DNA of 64,000 nt from Cellulomonas iranensis NBRC 101100 = JCM 18110 (GTDB lineage Bacteria > Actinomycetota > Actinomycetes > Actinomycetales > Cellulomonadaceae), in contig NZ_BCRB01000006.1 in the NCBI RefSeq assembly GCF_001552375.1, forward strand, positions 16,764-80,763, given 5' to 3'. A program made the translations under genes and the position numbers. Positions 51,898-64,000 of this stretch are shown here, piece by piece. Position 1 is the stretch's first letter. The number at the start of each line of letters is the position of its first letter. The notes below the pieces were generated by a model that saw only the letters and a program-made list of their open reading frames with translations, ran no database searches and was not told where the DNA came from.

Positions 51898-52752
51898 TCA
51901 GCCGTCGGGCGCCCACCGCGCGAGCAGGTCGCGGAACCGGTCCGCGACCTCGGCGCGGCGCGGCTCCTCGGGCGTGCCCCCCGCACCCCCGGCGAGCGCC
52001 GCCTCGGCGCCCGCGAACCGCGCCTCGACCCACGCGCGCAGCACGTCCGGCACGACGCCGTCGCCGAGCTCGCGCGTGACGGCCTTGGCCGCGACGAGGT
52101 CGTCGACGGCCGCGCGGACCTCGGCGGGCGGCGGCGCCTGGTCGAGCAGCTCGCCGAGGTTCATGGGTGGCGTGGGCGCGTCGTGCGCCGCGAGCCAGTG
52201 CAGGACGGCGGCGGGCCGGACCGCGTAGAACACCCGCTTGAGCGGCACGCGCGCGCCGTCGGCGGCGCCGCTGCGACGCCAGTGGTCCGTGCCGACGTGC
52301 AGGTGGTGACGCACCAGCCCGGCGCGGTCGCCGACCGCGTCGACGAGCGCCAGCAGCTCGTCGCGGAAGCCCGCCTCCCCGCCGTACACGAGCGGGGACC
52401 GCAGCCACTCGCCGACGGTGGCGTTGCCCTTGACCGCCAGCCGTACCGCCTTGAGCACGTCCCAGCCGCTGACGTCGAGGACCGCGTCGAGCGGCGTCTC
52501 GACCACGTCGCGCGGCGGCCACGGGTCCAGGTAGCGCGCGACCGGGCGGACGTACAGGAAGCGGCAGTCGTAGTCCGAGTCGGGCGACGGGAAGCCCCAG
52601 GCCCGGCTCCCGGACTCGACCGCCCAGGCGACGTGGACGCCCTCGGCCGCCGCGACGCCGGCCAGGCGCGCGTCGACCGCGGCCACGACCGCGGGGTCCA
52701 GGGACCCCGGCAGGTCGTGGCCGCGCGGCGCGACGCGCGGCGCGCCGGGCAC
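51898..52752 (-). CDS. RlaP-type nucleotidyltransferase (PF10127)
   Basis: A 284-residue polymerase-beta superfamily nucleotidyltransferase. The signature GSRAWGFPSPDSDYDCRFLYV near residue 47 carries the GS and paired Asp metal ligands; VVETPLDAVLDVSGWDVLKAVRLAVKGN follows, as in the RlaP/YcgL family predicted to work in RNA repair. It starts four bases after the glyS stop, so it is in the glyS operon. No ligase (Rnl1) partner is adjacent. Confidence 0.85.
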   Translation of the reverse strand: MPGAPRVAPRGHDLPGSLDPAVVAAVDARLAGVAAAEGVHVAWAVESGSRAWGFPSPDSDYDCRFLYVRPVARYLDPWPPRDVVETPLDAVLDVSGWDVLKAVRLAVKGNATVGEWLRSPLVYGGEAGFRDELLALVDAVGDRAGLVRHHLHVGTDHWRRSGAADGARVPLKRVFYAVRPAAVLHWLAAHDAPTPPMNLGELLDQAPPPAEVRAAVDDLVAAKAVTRELGDGVVPDVLRAWVEARFAGAEAALAGGAGGTPEEPRRAEVADRFRDLLARWAPDG

Positions 52753-52756
52753 GACG

Positions 52757-54145
<1,389 letters not shown>

Positions 54146-54272
54146 GGTGGTTCTTCTCCTGGGTCGAGGAAGCCCGCGGCTGGGTGCCGCGGGGGACAAC
54201 CGGGACAGGCTATCGGTCGCGCGTGCGGGACCTCCGGACCGGACCGGTCCGCGCGGCGGCGGGGAGACTGTT

Positions 54273-54301
54273 TTGACAACGGTTCTCGCCAACCTGAGAA
54301 T
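54273..54301 (+). promoter_or_regulatory. znuA promoter
   Basis: TTGACA (54273-54278, exact consensus) and GAGAAT (54296-54301) with a 17-bp spacer. The expected transcription start lies at about 54308-54309, coinciding with the ATG at 54309, so the mRNA is probably leaderless. Confidence 0.75.
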
Positions 54302-54309
54302 GGGTCTCA
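54274..54309. promoter_or_regulatory. tandem Zur-like boxes over the znuA promoter
   Basis: TGAGAATGGGTCTCA (54295-54309) is a 5-5-5 inverted repeat matching 11 of 15 positions of the Zur/Fur-type pattern TGAAAATGATTTTCA; a weaker copy TGACAACGGTTCTCG lies at 54274-54288, 21 bp away, two helical turns. They cover the -35 and -10 regions, so Zn-loaded Zur would block transcription. Confidence 0.65.
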
Positions 54310-55277
54310 TGTCGAGCAGCATCCGCCGCACCCCCCTCCGCTCCCGCACCGCGACCCTCGCGGCCGCGCTCGCCGTCCCCGTGCTCGCCCTCGGGGCGTG
54401 CTCGACCGCCGCGGGCGGCGACGACGGGACCCTCAGCGTCCTCGCGTCGTTCTACCCGTTGCAGATGGTCGCCGAGCAGGTCGGCGGCGACCGCGTCGAC
54501 GTCGGCTCGCTGACGCCGCCCGGCGCCGAGCCGCACGACGTCGAGCTCTCGCCCGCGCAGGTCGCGTCCGTCGCCGCCGCGCAGCTCGTCGTCTACCAGT
54601 CGGGCTTCCAGGCCGCCGTCGACGCCGCCGTGTCCGAGGCCGGTCCCGCGCACGTCGTCGACGCCGCCGAGGTCGCCGACCTCGAGACGACCGCGCAGGA
54701 GGGCCACTCGCACGAGCTCGGCGAGGACGACGAGCACGCCGACGACGCCCACGACCACAGCGGGCTCGACCCGCACTTCTGGCTCGACCCCACGCGCATG
54801 CCAGCCGTGGCCGACGCCGTCGCCGACGCGCTGAGCGAGATCGACCCCGACGGCGCCGACACCTACCGCGCCAACGCCGCCGCGCTCGGCACACGCTTCG
54901 GCGAGCTCGACGACGCGTACGCCGCCGGGCTGGCCACGTGCGAACGCCGCACGGTCGTCACGACGCACGAGGCGTTCGGGTACCTCGCGCAGCGCTACGA
55001 CCTCGAGCAGGTCGGCATCGCGGGCGTCGACCCCGAGACCGAGCCCTCGCCCGCACGGCTGCGCGAGGTCGGCGACCTCGTCCGCGCCGAGGGCGTCACG
55101 ACGATCTTCTTCGAGACGCTCGCGTCCCCGAAGGTCGCGCAGACCCTGGCGTCCGACCTCGGGGTCGAGACCGCCGTCCTCGACCCGATCGAGGGGCTGA
55201 CGGACGACGCGCAGGACTACTTCTCGATCGCGCAGGCGAACCTCGAGGCCCTGCGCGTGGCATTGTCCTGCTCGTGA
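54309..55277 (+). CDS. znuA: zinc ABC transporter substrate-binding lipoprotein
   Basis: A 322-residue cluster A-I metal-binding lipoprotein. Signal peptide with lipobox LGAC, a His/Asp-rich loop ([20 protein letters not shown]) typical of zinc-specific ZnuA, and metal ligands His in GAEPHDVE, His in DPHFWLD, His in [10 protein letters not shown] and a late Asp/Glu. ATG 54309 is chosen over 54300 because the promoter would start transcription there. First gene of znuACB, each overlapping the next by GTGA. Confidence 0.92.
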   Translation: MSSSIRRTPLRSRTATLAAALAVPVLALGACSTAAGGDDGTLSVLASFYPLQMVAEQVGGDRVDVGSLTPPGAEPHDVELSPAQVASVAAAQLVVYQSGFQAAVDAAVSEAGPAHVVDAAEVADLETTAQEGHSHELGEDDEHADDAHDHSGLDPHFWLDPTRMPAVADAVADALSEIDPDGADTYRANAAALGTRFGELDDAYAAGLATCERRTVVTTHEAFGYLAQRYDLEQVGIAGVDPETEPSPARLREVGDLVRAEGVTTIFFETLASPKVAQTLASDLGVETAVLDPIEGLTDDAQDYFSIAQANLEALRVALSCS

Positions 55278-56044
55278 ACGCGATCGACGCCACCGACGTC
55301 CACGTGACGCTGGGCGGCCAGCCCATCGTCCGCGGCGTCGACCTCGCGGTGCCCCCCGGCCAGGTCGTCGCCCTGCTCGGCGCCAACGGCTCCGGCAAGT
55401 CCACGCTCGTGCGCGCGCTGCTCGGCGTCGTGCCGCTCGCGTCCGGCGACGTCCGGCTCCTGGGCGAGCCGCTCGGCCGCGGCGTGCCGTGGCAGCGCGT
55501 CGGGTACGTGCCGCAGCGCATGGCCGCCGCGGGCGGCGTCCCGACCACGGCGCTCGAGGTCGTCGTGTCCGGCCTGCTGCACGGCCGTCGGCTGCGCCCC
55601 CCGCGCGACCGGCGTGCCCGCGCGACCGCGGCGCTCGCCGCGCTGGGCGTCGAGGACCTCGTCGACCGGCGCGTGCAGGAGATGTCCGGCGGGCAGCAGC
55701 AGCGCGTGCTGATCGCGCGCGCCCTGGTCCGCGAGCCCGCACTGCTGGTGCTCGACGAGCCGACCACGGGCATCGACCTGCCGACGCAGGACACGTTCGT
55801 CACGGCGCTGTCGCGGCTGCGCGACGCCGGCACCACGGTCGTCGTCATCCTCCACGAGATCGGGCCCTTCGCGCCGCTCATCGACCGGGCCGTCGTCCTG
55901 CGGCACGGCCGCGTCGTGCACGACGGCCCGCCGCCGCCCGCGCGCGGCGAGCACGGTCACGCCGAGCACGACCACCTGCACCCGCACGCCGACCCCGAGC
56001 CGCCCGCCGACGGCCCCGACCTCACGCTGGAGGTGACCCCGTGA
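55274..56044 (+). CDS. znuC: zinc ABC transporter ATPase
   Basis: A 256-residue ABC ATPase. Walker A GANGSGKS, signature MSGGQQQR, Walker B LLVLDEP and the switch His in VVILHEIG. The last 40 residues form a His-rich tail (GEHGHAEHDHLHPHAD) that may sense or buffer zinc in the cytoplasm. GTG start overlaps the znuA stop. Confidence 0.94.
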   Translation: MNAIDATDVHVTLGGQPIVRGVDLAVPPGQVVALLGANGSGKSTLVRALLGVVPLASGDVRLLGEPLGRGVPWQRVGYVPQRMAAAGGVPTTALEVVVSGLLHGRRLRPPRDRRARATAALAALGVEDLVDRRVQEMSGGQQQRVLIARALVREPALLVLDEPTTGIDLPTQDTFVTALSRLRDAGTTVVVILHEIGPFAPLIDRAVVLRHGRVVHDGPPPPARGEHGHAEHDHLHPHADPEPPADGPDLTLEVTP

Positions 56045-57009
56045 GCGCGTGGGACCAGGTGCTGACACTGCTCGGCTCGCCGCTCATGCAGCGCGCGCTG
56101 ATCGCCGCGGTGCTCGTCGGCGCCGCCGCACCCGTCGTCGGCACGTTCCTCGTGCAGCGCCGCATGGCGCTCATGGGCGACGGGATCGGGCACGTCGCGC
56201 TGACGGGCGTCGCGCTCGGGTGGCTCGTGGGCAGCTGGGCGGCCGTCTCCCCCGCCGACGCCCTCGCGGTACCCGGCGCGGTCGTGGCGGCCGTCGTCGG
56301 GTCCGTCGTGATCGAGCTCGTGCGCGAGCGCGGCCGCACGAGCGGCGACCTCGCGCTCGCGATCATGTTCTACGGCGGCATCGCCGGCGGCGTGCTCCTC
56401 ATCAAGGTCGCCGGCGGCACCAACGCCAACCTCATGAGCTACCTGTTCGGCTCGATCTCGACCGTCTCGACCGGTGACCTGTGGTGGACCGTCGCCCTCG
56501 CGGTCCTCGTGCTGGGCGTGGGCGTCGGCCTGCGCTGGACGCTGTTCGCCGTGAGCCACGACGAGGAGTTCGCGCGCGCCAGCGGGCTGCCGGTGCGCCT
56601 GGTGTCGATGCTCGTCGCGACGCTCGCCGCGCTCACCGTGACCATCGCGATGCGCGTGGTCGGGCTGCTGCTGGTGAGCGCGCTCATGATCGTGCCCGTC
56701 GCCGTCGCACAGCTCTACGCGCGCTCGTTCGGCCGCACCATGGCCGTGGCCAGCGGGATCGGCGTCGCCGTGAGCGTCGTGGGGCTCGTCGTCACGTACT
56801 GGAACGACGTGCCGCCGGGCGCGACGATCGTGGTGCTCGCGATCGTCCTCTACGCGCTCTCGGCGCTGCTGCACCCCGTCCTCGCACGCCGGCGCACCGC
56901 GCACGACCCGCACCCCGACATGTCCGACGACGTGCTCGTGCCGGCCGTCGACGCGGCGTGCGCACCGGACGCCGGGCACGAGGCCCCCACGGCGCCGCGA
57001 CGGCCGTGA
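56041..57009 (+). CDS. znuB: zinc ABC transporter permease
   Basis: A 322-residue ABC-3 family permease with about eight transmembrane segments (RRMALMGDGIGHVALTGVALG and MRVVGLLLVSALMIVPVAVAQ are family blocks). It starts at the GTG overlapping the znuC stop. The C-terminal 35 residues are hydrophilic. In many actinobacteria zur follows this gene; here it does not. Confidence 0.94.
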   Translation: MSAWDQVLTLLGSPLMQRALIAAVLVGAAAPVVGTFLVQRRMALMGDGIGHVALTGVALGWLVGSWAAVSPADALAVPGAVVAAVVGSVVIELVRERGRTSGDLALAIMFYGGIAGGVLLIKVAGGTNANLMSYLFGSISTVSTGDLWWTVALAVLVLGVGVGLRWTLFAVSHDEEFARASGLPVRLVSMLVATLAALTVTIAMRVVGLLLVSALMIVPVAVAQLYARSFGRTMAVASGIGVAVSVVGLVVTYWNDVPPGATIVVLAIVLYALSALLHPVLARRRTAHDPHPDMSDDVLVPAVDAACAPDAGHEAPTAPRRP

Positions 57010-57041
57010 GGCCGCGCCCGCGCGCGACGTAGGATCGAACG

Positions 57042-57626
57042 GTGACGCTGGCACAGGTCCTGCAGGGGTACGGCCTCGACGGGATGCCCGTCGCGGTCGC
57101 GTTGCTGTGCCTGTTCGTCATCGTCCTGGCCCGTTCCCACCTCACCTACTGGGCGGGACGCGGCGTCGCGCGTGGTGCGCGCTACGAGGGCGAGCACCGC
57201 CACGGGCCCGCCTGGTGGCAGCGCACGGTCGACCGCACGGCACGCCTGACGTCGACGCCCGCGGCCCGCCGCGGGGTCGCGCTCGTGCACCGCTGGGGCC
57301 CGGTGGCGGTGACCGTGGCCTACGTGACCGTCGGTGTGCAGACGGCGGTCTTCGCGGCGGCCGGCCTCGTGCGCATGCCCTACCTGCGCTTCACGCTCGC
57401 GTCGCTGCCCGGCGCGGTCGCGTGGGCGGTGATCTGGGGGACCGTCGGGATCGGCGCGGTCTGGGGCGCCCTGAACCTGGCCACCGGGTCGCCGTGGGGC
57501 CTCGTCGTCCTGGGAGCAGTCCTCGCCGCGGTCGCCGCCGGCGTGATCACCGCGGCACGTCGACGCACGACGGCCCCCGCCGAGGCCGCCGCCGTCGACG
57601 AGCCGGCGTCCTCCGGCTCACGCTGA
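57042..57626 (+). CDS. DedA-like membrane protein
   Basis: A 194-residue protein with about four hydrophobic segments and the late DedA-type motif (MPYLRFTLASLPGAVAWAVIWG). DedA/VTT proteins translocate lipid carriers or phospholipids. It is shorter at the N terminus than typical DedA proteins, which lowers certainty. It starts at GTG 32 bp after znuB and may be co-transcribed. Confidence 0.7.
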   Translation: MTLAQVLQGYGLDGMPVAVALLCLFVIVLARSHLTYWAGRGVARGARYEGEHRHGPAWWQRTVDRTARLTSTPAARRGVALVHRWGPVAVTVAYVTVGVQTAVFAAAGLVRMPYLRFTLASLPGAVAWAVIWGTVGIGAVWGALNLATGSPWGLVVLGAVLAAVAAGVITAARRRTTAPAEAAAVDEPASSGSR

Positions 57627-57648
57627 CGCCCGCCGCGCCCGCGCCGCG

Positions 57649-58005
57649 TCAGTCGGCGTGCGCCGCCGACACGCAGAACTGGTTGCCGTGCGGGTCGGCC
57701 AGGACCGTCCAGGTGAACCCGTCGGCCAGCCCGTGGTCACCGACGCGGGTGGCACCGGCCGCGACGAGGTCCGCGACCGCGGCGGCCGGGTCCGGTGCCG
57801 CGAGGTCGAGGTGCACGCGGTTCTTGCCCGGTGCGACGTCGGCCACGCGCTGGAACCCCAGCGCCGGGAGCCCCGCGGGCGGCGCGAGGACGACGAACCC
57901 GTCGTCCTCGTGCACCACGGCGGCGCCGGTCCGGTCGCGCCACCAGGCGGCCAGCTCGCGCGGGTCGGTCGTGTCGAAGGTCACCATGTTCAGCGTCAGG
58001 CTCAT
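57649..58005 (-). CDS. VOC-family (glyoxalase-like) protein
   Basis: A 118-residue protein with two beta-alpha-beta-beta-beta units (VTFDTTDPRELAAWW, HEDDGFVVLAPP; NRVHLDLAAPDPAAAVADLVAAGA, WTVLADPHGNQFCV). This is the actinobacterial glyoxalase-like subfamily. Enzymatic substrate unknown. A single gene convergent with the DedA-like gene. Confidence 0.88.
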   Translation of the reverse strand: MSLTLNMVTFDTTDPRELAAWWRDRTGAAVVHEDDGFVVLAPPAGLPALGFQRVADVAPGKNRVHLDLAAPDPAAAVADLVAAGATRVGDHGLADGFTWTVLADPHGNQFCVSAAHAD

Positions 58006-58039
58006 GGGGCGACCGTAGCGACCGGCACCGACATCCGGG

Positions 58040-58831
58040 TCAGGAGGTCGCCGGGGCGTCCACCGCTCCCCCGTAGCGCCGGTCGCGGCGCGCGTACGTC
58101 TCGACCGCGCGCCACAGGTGCCGCCGGTCGACGTCGGGCCACGGCTCGTCGAGGAACACCATCTCGGCGTACGCCGACTGCCAGAGCATGAAGTTCGAGA
58201 TGCGCTGCTCGCCCGACGACCGCAGGAACAGGTCGACGTCGGGCAGGTCCGGCTCGTCGAGGAACCGCTGCACGGTCTTCTCGGTCACCCGCTCGGGGTT
58301 GAGCCGGCCGGCCGCGACCTCGCGTGCGATCTGCCGCGCGGCGTCGGCGATCTCGGCGCGGCCGCCGTAGTTGACGCACATCGTCAGCGTGCAGGTCGTG
58401 TTGTCGACCGTGAGGCGCTCGGCCTCCTCGAGCTCCGAGATGACCGAGCGCCACAGGCGCGGCCGCCGACCCGCCCAGCGCACCCGCACGCCCCACGAGT
58501 GCATGAGGTCGCGCCGTCGGCGCAGCACGTCGCGGTTGAAGCCCATGAGGAACCGCACCTCCTCGGGCGAGCGCGACCAGTTCTCGGTCGAGAACGCGTA
58601 GGCCGACACGTGCTGCACGCCGATCTCGATGGCCCCGGCCACGACGTCGAGCAGCGACGCCTCGCCCGCGCGGTGCCCCTCGACGCGCGGCAGCCCGCGC
58701 GCGTTGGCCCACCGCCCGTTGCCGTCCATGACCACGGCGACGTGCCGCGGCACGAACTGCCGCGGGATCTGCGGCGGACGGGCGCCGGACGGGTGCGGGT
58801 AGGGCGGCACGATCTCGCGGGGCACGGACAC
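58040..58831 (-). CDS. uppS: isoprenyl (polyprenyl) diphosphate synthase, cis type
   Basis: A 263-residue cis-prenyltransferase making the long-chain lipid carrier for cell-wall synthesis. The catalytic [29 protein letters not shown], and [20 protein letters not shown] (substrate binding) are present. It starts 42 bp after recO, forming the recO-uppS pair known from mycobacteria. Confidence 0.96.
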   Translation of the reverse strand: MSVPREIVPPYPHPSGARPPQIPRQFVPRHVAVVMDGNGRWANARGLPRVEGHRAGEASLLDVVAGAIEIGVQHVSAYAFSTENWSRSPEEVRFLMGFNRDVLRRRRDLMHSWGVRVRWAGRRPRLWRSVISELEEAERLTVDNTTCTLTMCVNYGGRAEIADAARQIAREVAAGRLNPERVTEKTVQRFLDEPDLPDVDLFLRSSGEQRISNFMLWQSAYAEMVFLDEPWPDVDRRHLWRAVETYARRDRRYGGAVDAPATS

Positions 58832-58873
58832 ATCGTGCCAGGCCGTCCGGTGCGCTGGGCCGCCCGGCGGGGA

Positions 58874-59605
58874 TCAGACCCGCTCGACCATCGGCAGCGA
58901 CCGCAGCCGCCTCTCGAGGTGGAACTGGCAGAACACCGCGACGAGCCCGTTGCCCTCCGCGCGGTGCCGCTCGGCGCTCGCGTCGGCGACGTCCCAGTCG
59001 CCCGAGAGCAGCGCCGCGAGCAACGTGAACGTCTCGGGCGCCGGTGCCGCCGCACCCGGGGGGCGGCACGCGCCGCACACCGCGCCGCCGACCGCGGGCG
59101 CGAACGCGTGGTGCGGGCCCGGCGCGCCGCAACGCGCGCAGTCGGTGAAGCTCGGCGCCCAGCCCGCGACCGCGAGCGCCCGCAGCAGGTAGGAGTCCAG
59201 CACGAGCCCCGGCGCGTGCGCGCGCGTCGCCAGGGCGCGCACGGCGCCGACCAGCAGGCGGTACTGCTGCACCGACGGCTCGCGCTCGGCCTCGACGAGG
59301 CGCTCGGCCGTCTCGAGCATCGCCGTGCCCACGGTGTACAGCGCGTAGTCCTCGCTGACGTGGCGGCCGTACGGGCCCAGCGTCTCGACCTGCGTCACGA
59401 CGTCGAGGTTGCGGCCCGTGCTGAGCTGCACGTCCACGTGCATGAACGGCTCGAGCCGCGAGCCGAAGCGCGACGTCGTGCGACGCACGCCCTTGCCGAC
59501 GGCGCGCACCTTGCCGTGCTCGCGCGTCAGGAGGGTGACGATGCGGTCGGCCTCCCCCAGCTTGTGGGTGCGCAGCACGATCGCCTCGTCGCGGTAGAGG
59601 CTCAC
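58874..59605 (-). CDS. recO: DNA repair protein RecO
   Basis: A 243-residue recombination mediator. N-terminal OB fold ([33 protein letters not shown]) followed by a helical domain with a zinc-finger-like CARCGAPG and CGACRPP. Loads RecA with RecR in the RecF pathway. Lies between leuA and uppS on the minus strand. Confidence 0.95.
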   Translation of the reverse strand: MSLYRDEAIVLRTHKLGEADRIVTLLTREHGKVRAVGKGVRRTTSRFGSRLEPFMHVDVQLSTGRNLDVVTQVETLGPYGRHVSEDYALYTVGTAMLETAERLVEAEREPSVQQYRLLVGAVRALATRAHAPGLVLDSYLLRALAVAGWAPSFTDCARCGAPGPHHAFAPAVGGAVCGACRPPGAAAPAPETFTLLAALLSGDWDVADASAERHRAEGNGLVAVFCQFHLERRLRSLPMVERV

Positions 59606-59815
59606 GCGGTCATTGTCCCCCGTGCCGCCGACACGGACCGGACGCGGCGCGCGGGTGGGTGCGCCGGGGCCGGGCCGTGGGTCGGGGTCGCCGACGACGG
59701 GTCGGCGGCACGGGGGACGCGGGGCACGACGGACGGGGTCGCCGCCGCCGCGCCCCGCGGGTCCGGCCCCGCGCGCTCGTGCGCGCGCCGGGACGGACGA
59801 TCAGGGGACGGCGCG

Positions 59816-61688
<1,873 letters not shown>

Positions 61689-61793
61689 AGCAGCGAGCGT
61701 GTACGCACGCGCCGACCATACCCCCGTAGGTGGCCACGGCCGCAACCCGTGGCCACGGGTCGGACGCGCCGACCGCGCGCACCGCCGCGGCGC

Positions 61794-63269
61794 TCACCCC
61801 AGGACGAGCGCCTCCGCACCCGTGAGCGCGACGAGCCGGCCACCCACCGCGACGACCTGCTCGACGTCGGCGGGCAGCGCGACGTCCCAGGCCAGGACGC
61901 CGTCGTGCAGTCCCCGGGCCACCAGGTCGGTCGCGTCGCGGCCCGGCACGGCGACGATCGCGTGCAGGCCGTCGGTCACCGGGTCGGACAGCACCTCGCG
62001 CGGCTCGCGCCGCTCCCACAGCTCGCGGCCGTCGCCGCCGTCGACGACCAGGACGGTCGCGTCGCGGGCGAGCACCACGACACCGTCCACCGCCGCGACC
62101 GGCTCCGCGGGCGTCGTCAGCCGCCACAGCGGCGCACCGTCCTGCGCCGCGACGGCCTCGACCTGGTTGCCGGTGTCGACCAGCAGCCACCCGTCGAGCG
62201 ACCCGTCCGTGACGACGCGCACCGGGAGCGCCGGCACCTCGCCGCGCACCGTGCCGTCCGCGGCGCGCAGCTCGGCCCCGACCGTCCAGACCCACAGGAC
62301 GTACCCGCCGTCGGGCAGCCCGCGCGCGAGCATCTGCCGCCCGCGCCCGCCCGACCTGATGACGTCGCCGCTGCGCGCGTCGAGCACGGTGGGCGCGATG
62401 CCGGCCATCGTGACGACCCGCCGGTCGGCGACGAGCCGCGGCGGGACGCGCACCCCGGTGGGGTCCACGAGCGACTCCGGCGACGTCCACGACCAGCGCA
62501 CCTCGCCGCTGGTGCCGGCCCGGCGCTCGACCGTCACCCGGCGGTCGGGCCGCGCCACCGCCACCACGAGGTCGTCGTCGACGCGCGTCACGCCGAGCGT
62601 CGGCCCCGCGGCCTCCCACTCCCCCAGCACCGCACCGTCGGCCGGGTCGACCGCGACGACGCGCGTCGGCGGCGCGTACGGCGTCGTCACCTCGGCGCCG
62701 CCGTACAGCACGTCCGGCTCGGCCCACGCGCACAGCAGCACGTCCTGCTGCGCGTCGCCCGCCGCGCACGTGACCACGAGACTCTCGAACCCGGCGCCCG
62801 GCTGCTCGACCAGCGGGAGCTCCCACCGCACGTCGCCCGTGGCCGGGTCGTGCGCACGGGCGGTCCACGTGCCGTCGGCGACCGACAGCAGGACCAGCGC
62901 ACCGCCCGCCGCGACGGCCGGCGCCGGGCCCTCGGCCGGTGCACGCCACCGCACCGCGGGGGCCTGCTCGACGGGCCGGACCATGCCCGGGACGCGCGCG
63001 ATCCGGTCGGCGCGCTCGCGCGCGAGCGCGTCGGCCTGCACCGTCGCGACGCCCGCCGACGACACCGCGAGGACCGCGACCCCGACGACCCACGGCCACC
63101 ACCGGCGCCACGACGGGCCGCCGGCTCCCGCGGTCGAGCCGTCGTCGGGCCCGTCGTCACCGGGCCCGGCGTCTCCGTGGCGCGCGGACGTGACCGACGT
63201 CGGACGTTCGTCGTCCTCGTCGACAAGCTCGACCGGTCGCATCCGCGCGCCCGGGCGCGTGCCGCCCAT
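61794..63269 (-). CDS. membrane-anchored beta-propeller (PQQ-like repeat) protein
   Basis: A 491-residue protein with a disordered acidic N terminus, one transmembrane helix (WWPWVVGVAVLAVSSAGVAT, about residues 57-77) and a large extracytoplasmic domain of PQQ-like beta-propeller repeats (DPATGDVRWELPL, VDPADGAVLGEWE, AAQDGAPLWRL, DGGDGRELWERR). Two Cys at the CAAGDA and LLCAWAE blades could form a disulphide. Function unknown; such proteins are common in actinobacteria. Confidence 0.75.
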   Translation of the reverse strand: MGGTRPGARMRPVELVDEDDERPTSVTSARHGDAGPGDDGPDDGSTAGAGGPSWRRWWPWVVGVAVLAVSSAGVATVQADALARERADRIARVPGMVRPVEQAPAVRWRAPAEGPAPAVAAGGALVLLSVADGTWTARAHDPATGDVRWELPLVEQPGAGFESLVVTCAAGDAQQDVLLCAWAEPDVLYGGAEVTTPYAPPTRVVAVDPADGAVLGEWEAAGPTLGVTRVDDDLVVAVARPDRRVTVERRAGTSGEVRWSWTSPESLVDPTGVRVPPRLVADRRVVTMAGIAPTVLDARSGDVIRSGGRGRQMLARGLPDGGYVLWVWTVGAELRAADGTVRGEVPALPVRVVTDGSLDGWLLVDTGNQVEAVAAQDGAPLWRLTTPAEPVAAVDGVVVLARDATVLVVDGGDGRELWERREPREVLSDPVTDGLHAIVAVPGRDATDLVARGLHDGVLAWDVALPADVEQVVAVGGRLVALTGAEALVLG

Positions 63270-63347
63270 GCGCCGACCCTAGGCCACGGCCGTCACCGCC
63301 GGGAGGGGTTCCGGCCGACGACCCCCGGACGGCCCTCGCGCCGCGTG

Positions 63348-64000
63348 CTACGCGGGGTCGCCGGCCCCCCGGGCGGGCACCTGCACGACGCGCAACGACC
63401 GGTCGCCGAACGCGACGACGACGCCCTCGCGCAGGCGTACGGGATGGTCGACGCGGCACACGACCTGCCCGCCGTCGGGCAGCGTCACCACCGTCCCGTT
63501 GGTCGAGCCACGGTCGACGACCCACGCCCCCGTCGCGTCCACCTCGAGCTGGAGGTGCGTCTTGGACACCGACCGTCCGGGGTCGACCACGCGCACGACC
63601 TGCACGGCGGGCGCGGGCGTGGGGTTGCGGCCGACGAGGGCCACGCGTTCGACGGTCAGGACCCGACCGTCGTCGAGCGTGACCCGCAGCCCGGACGCCG
63701 CCGCACGCGGCTCCGGCAGGACGTCCGTCCGCGGCGGCGCGGGGCGCGTCAGCTCGAGCTCGGGCGCGAGCCCGAAGGTCAGCGCGGGGTCCTCGGCGCG
63801 CACCACGGGGATCGCCCGGGTGTCGAGGTCGGGCGCCGAGCGCTGCTGGTGCAGCGGCGCGAGCACGAGGCCGTCGGTCGGCGGCCCGGCGCGGTGCGCA
63901 CCGACGACGGGCGTCGCGCCGGTGAAGGGCGGCGGCACGGCGGCCGCCGCGGGCGGCCGGAACGGCGCGTCGTCCACCGCCGGGGCGCTGGGGGCGGGGG
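63348..64000 (-). CDS. FHA-domain protein, 5' part outside the window
   Basis: The C-terminal 209 residues or more. After a Pro/Ala-rich stretch an FHA domain spans about residues 95-205 (from the first visible Met) with VALVGRNPTPA, DPGRSVSKTHLQLEVD and VVDRGSTNGTVV, the phosphothreonine-binding signature. The frame is open to the window edge, so the gene may extend beyond it. FHA proteins read Ser/Thr kinase signals. Confidence 0.85.
   Translation of the reverse strand, partial: PAPSAPAVDDAPFRPPAAAAVPPPFTGATPVVGAHRAGPPTDGLVLAPLHQQRSAPDLDTRAIPVVRAEDPALTFGLAPELELTRPAPPRTDVLPEPRAAASGLRVTLDDGRVLTVERVALVGRNPTPAPAVQVVRVVDPGRSVSKTHLQLEVDATGAWVVDRGSTNGTVVTLPDGGQVVCRVDHPVRLREGVVVAFGDRSLRVVQVPARGAGDPA

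Noticed and set aside
54146..54272. T-box riboswitch upstream of glyS
   Set aside because: The spacer between glyS and znuA lacks the T-box core and a specifier hairpin.

Overview
This 64 kb window comes from a very GC-rich Gram-positive chromosome. Gene content, gene order and the frequent GTG starts with GTGA/ATGA overlaps point to an actinobacterium of the Micrococcales, most likely Cellulomonas or a close relative (inference from content, no database search). Most of it is ordinary core genome in short co-directional operons, separated by strong GC hairpins between convergent genes.

Layout. 1-4.96 kb: the 3' end of panB, a small SPOR-like protein, map, polyphosphate glucokinase, a membrane acyl desaturase and a DUF817 protein. 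5-11.7 kb: a PilZ protein, the RNase P RNA gene (minus strand), yaaA, a histidine phosphatase, and an overlapping trio of alcohol dehydrogenase, Nif3-like and zinc-ribbon genes. 11.8-22.4 kb: tRNA-Val, then a block in the mycobacterial/streptomycete order (AhpE-like peroxiredoxin, DUF3052, aceE, a PucR-type regulator, fabD-fabH-acpP-fabF, DUF3145), in which type II fatty-acid synthesis sits next to pyruvate dehydrogenase E1. 22.5-24.4 kb: peptide deformylase, a BldC-type regulator behind a cyclic-di-GMP-I riboswitch, and a DUF1206 membrane protein.

24.56-30.66 kb is an integrative element in the 3' half of a CAU-anticodon tRNA gene. It is flanked by a ~45 bp direct repeat, carries an IS481-family insertion right at the tRNA 3' end, a PrsW-type membrane protease fused to a probable nuclease toxin with an overlapping immunity-like gene, and a frameshifted tyrosine integrase. 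The right-hand att copy forms the 3' end of a neighbouring MFS transporter gene.

30.6-40.8 kb: MFS pump with a divergent HxlR regulator, two PAP2 phosphatases, tRNA-Asn, a metallophosphoesterase preceded by a hexanucleotide repeat, a holin-like protein, a transglutaminase-like protein, dnaG, a YciI protein and dgt. 41-48 kb: a maltose/maltodextrin module (malE-malF-malG, LacI regulator, GH13 alpha-glucosidase) without its own ATPase gene. 48-57 kb: a glutamate-cysteine-ligase-like enzyme, a methyltransferase, dusB, an RlaP-type nucleotidyltransferase, glyS, and a Zur-type-controlled znuACB zinc importer. 57-64 kb: DedA and VOC proteins, uppS, recO, leuA behind a leucine-rich leader peptide and translational attenuator, a beta-propeller membrane protein and a truncated FHA-domain gene.

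The most notable items are the riboswitch on bldC, a matched pair of putative FasR-type operators in front of the PucR regulator and fabD, the leuA attenuator, tandem Zur-like boxes on an apparently leaderless znuA promoter, and the PrsW-toxin/immunity cargo of the integrative element.
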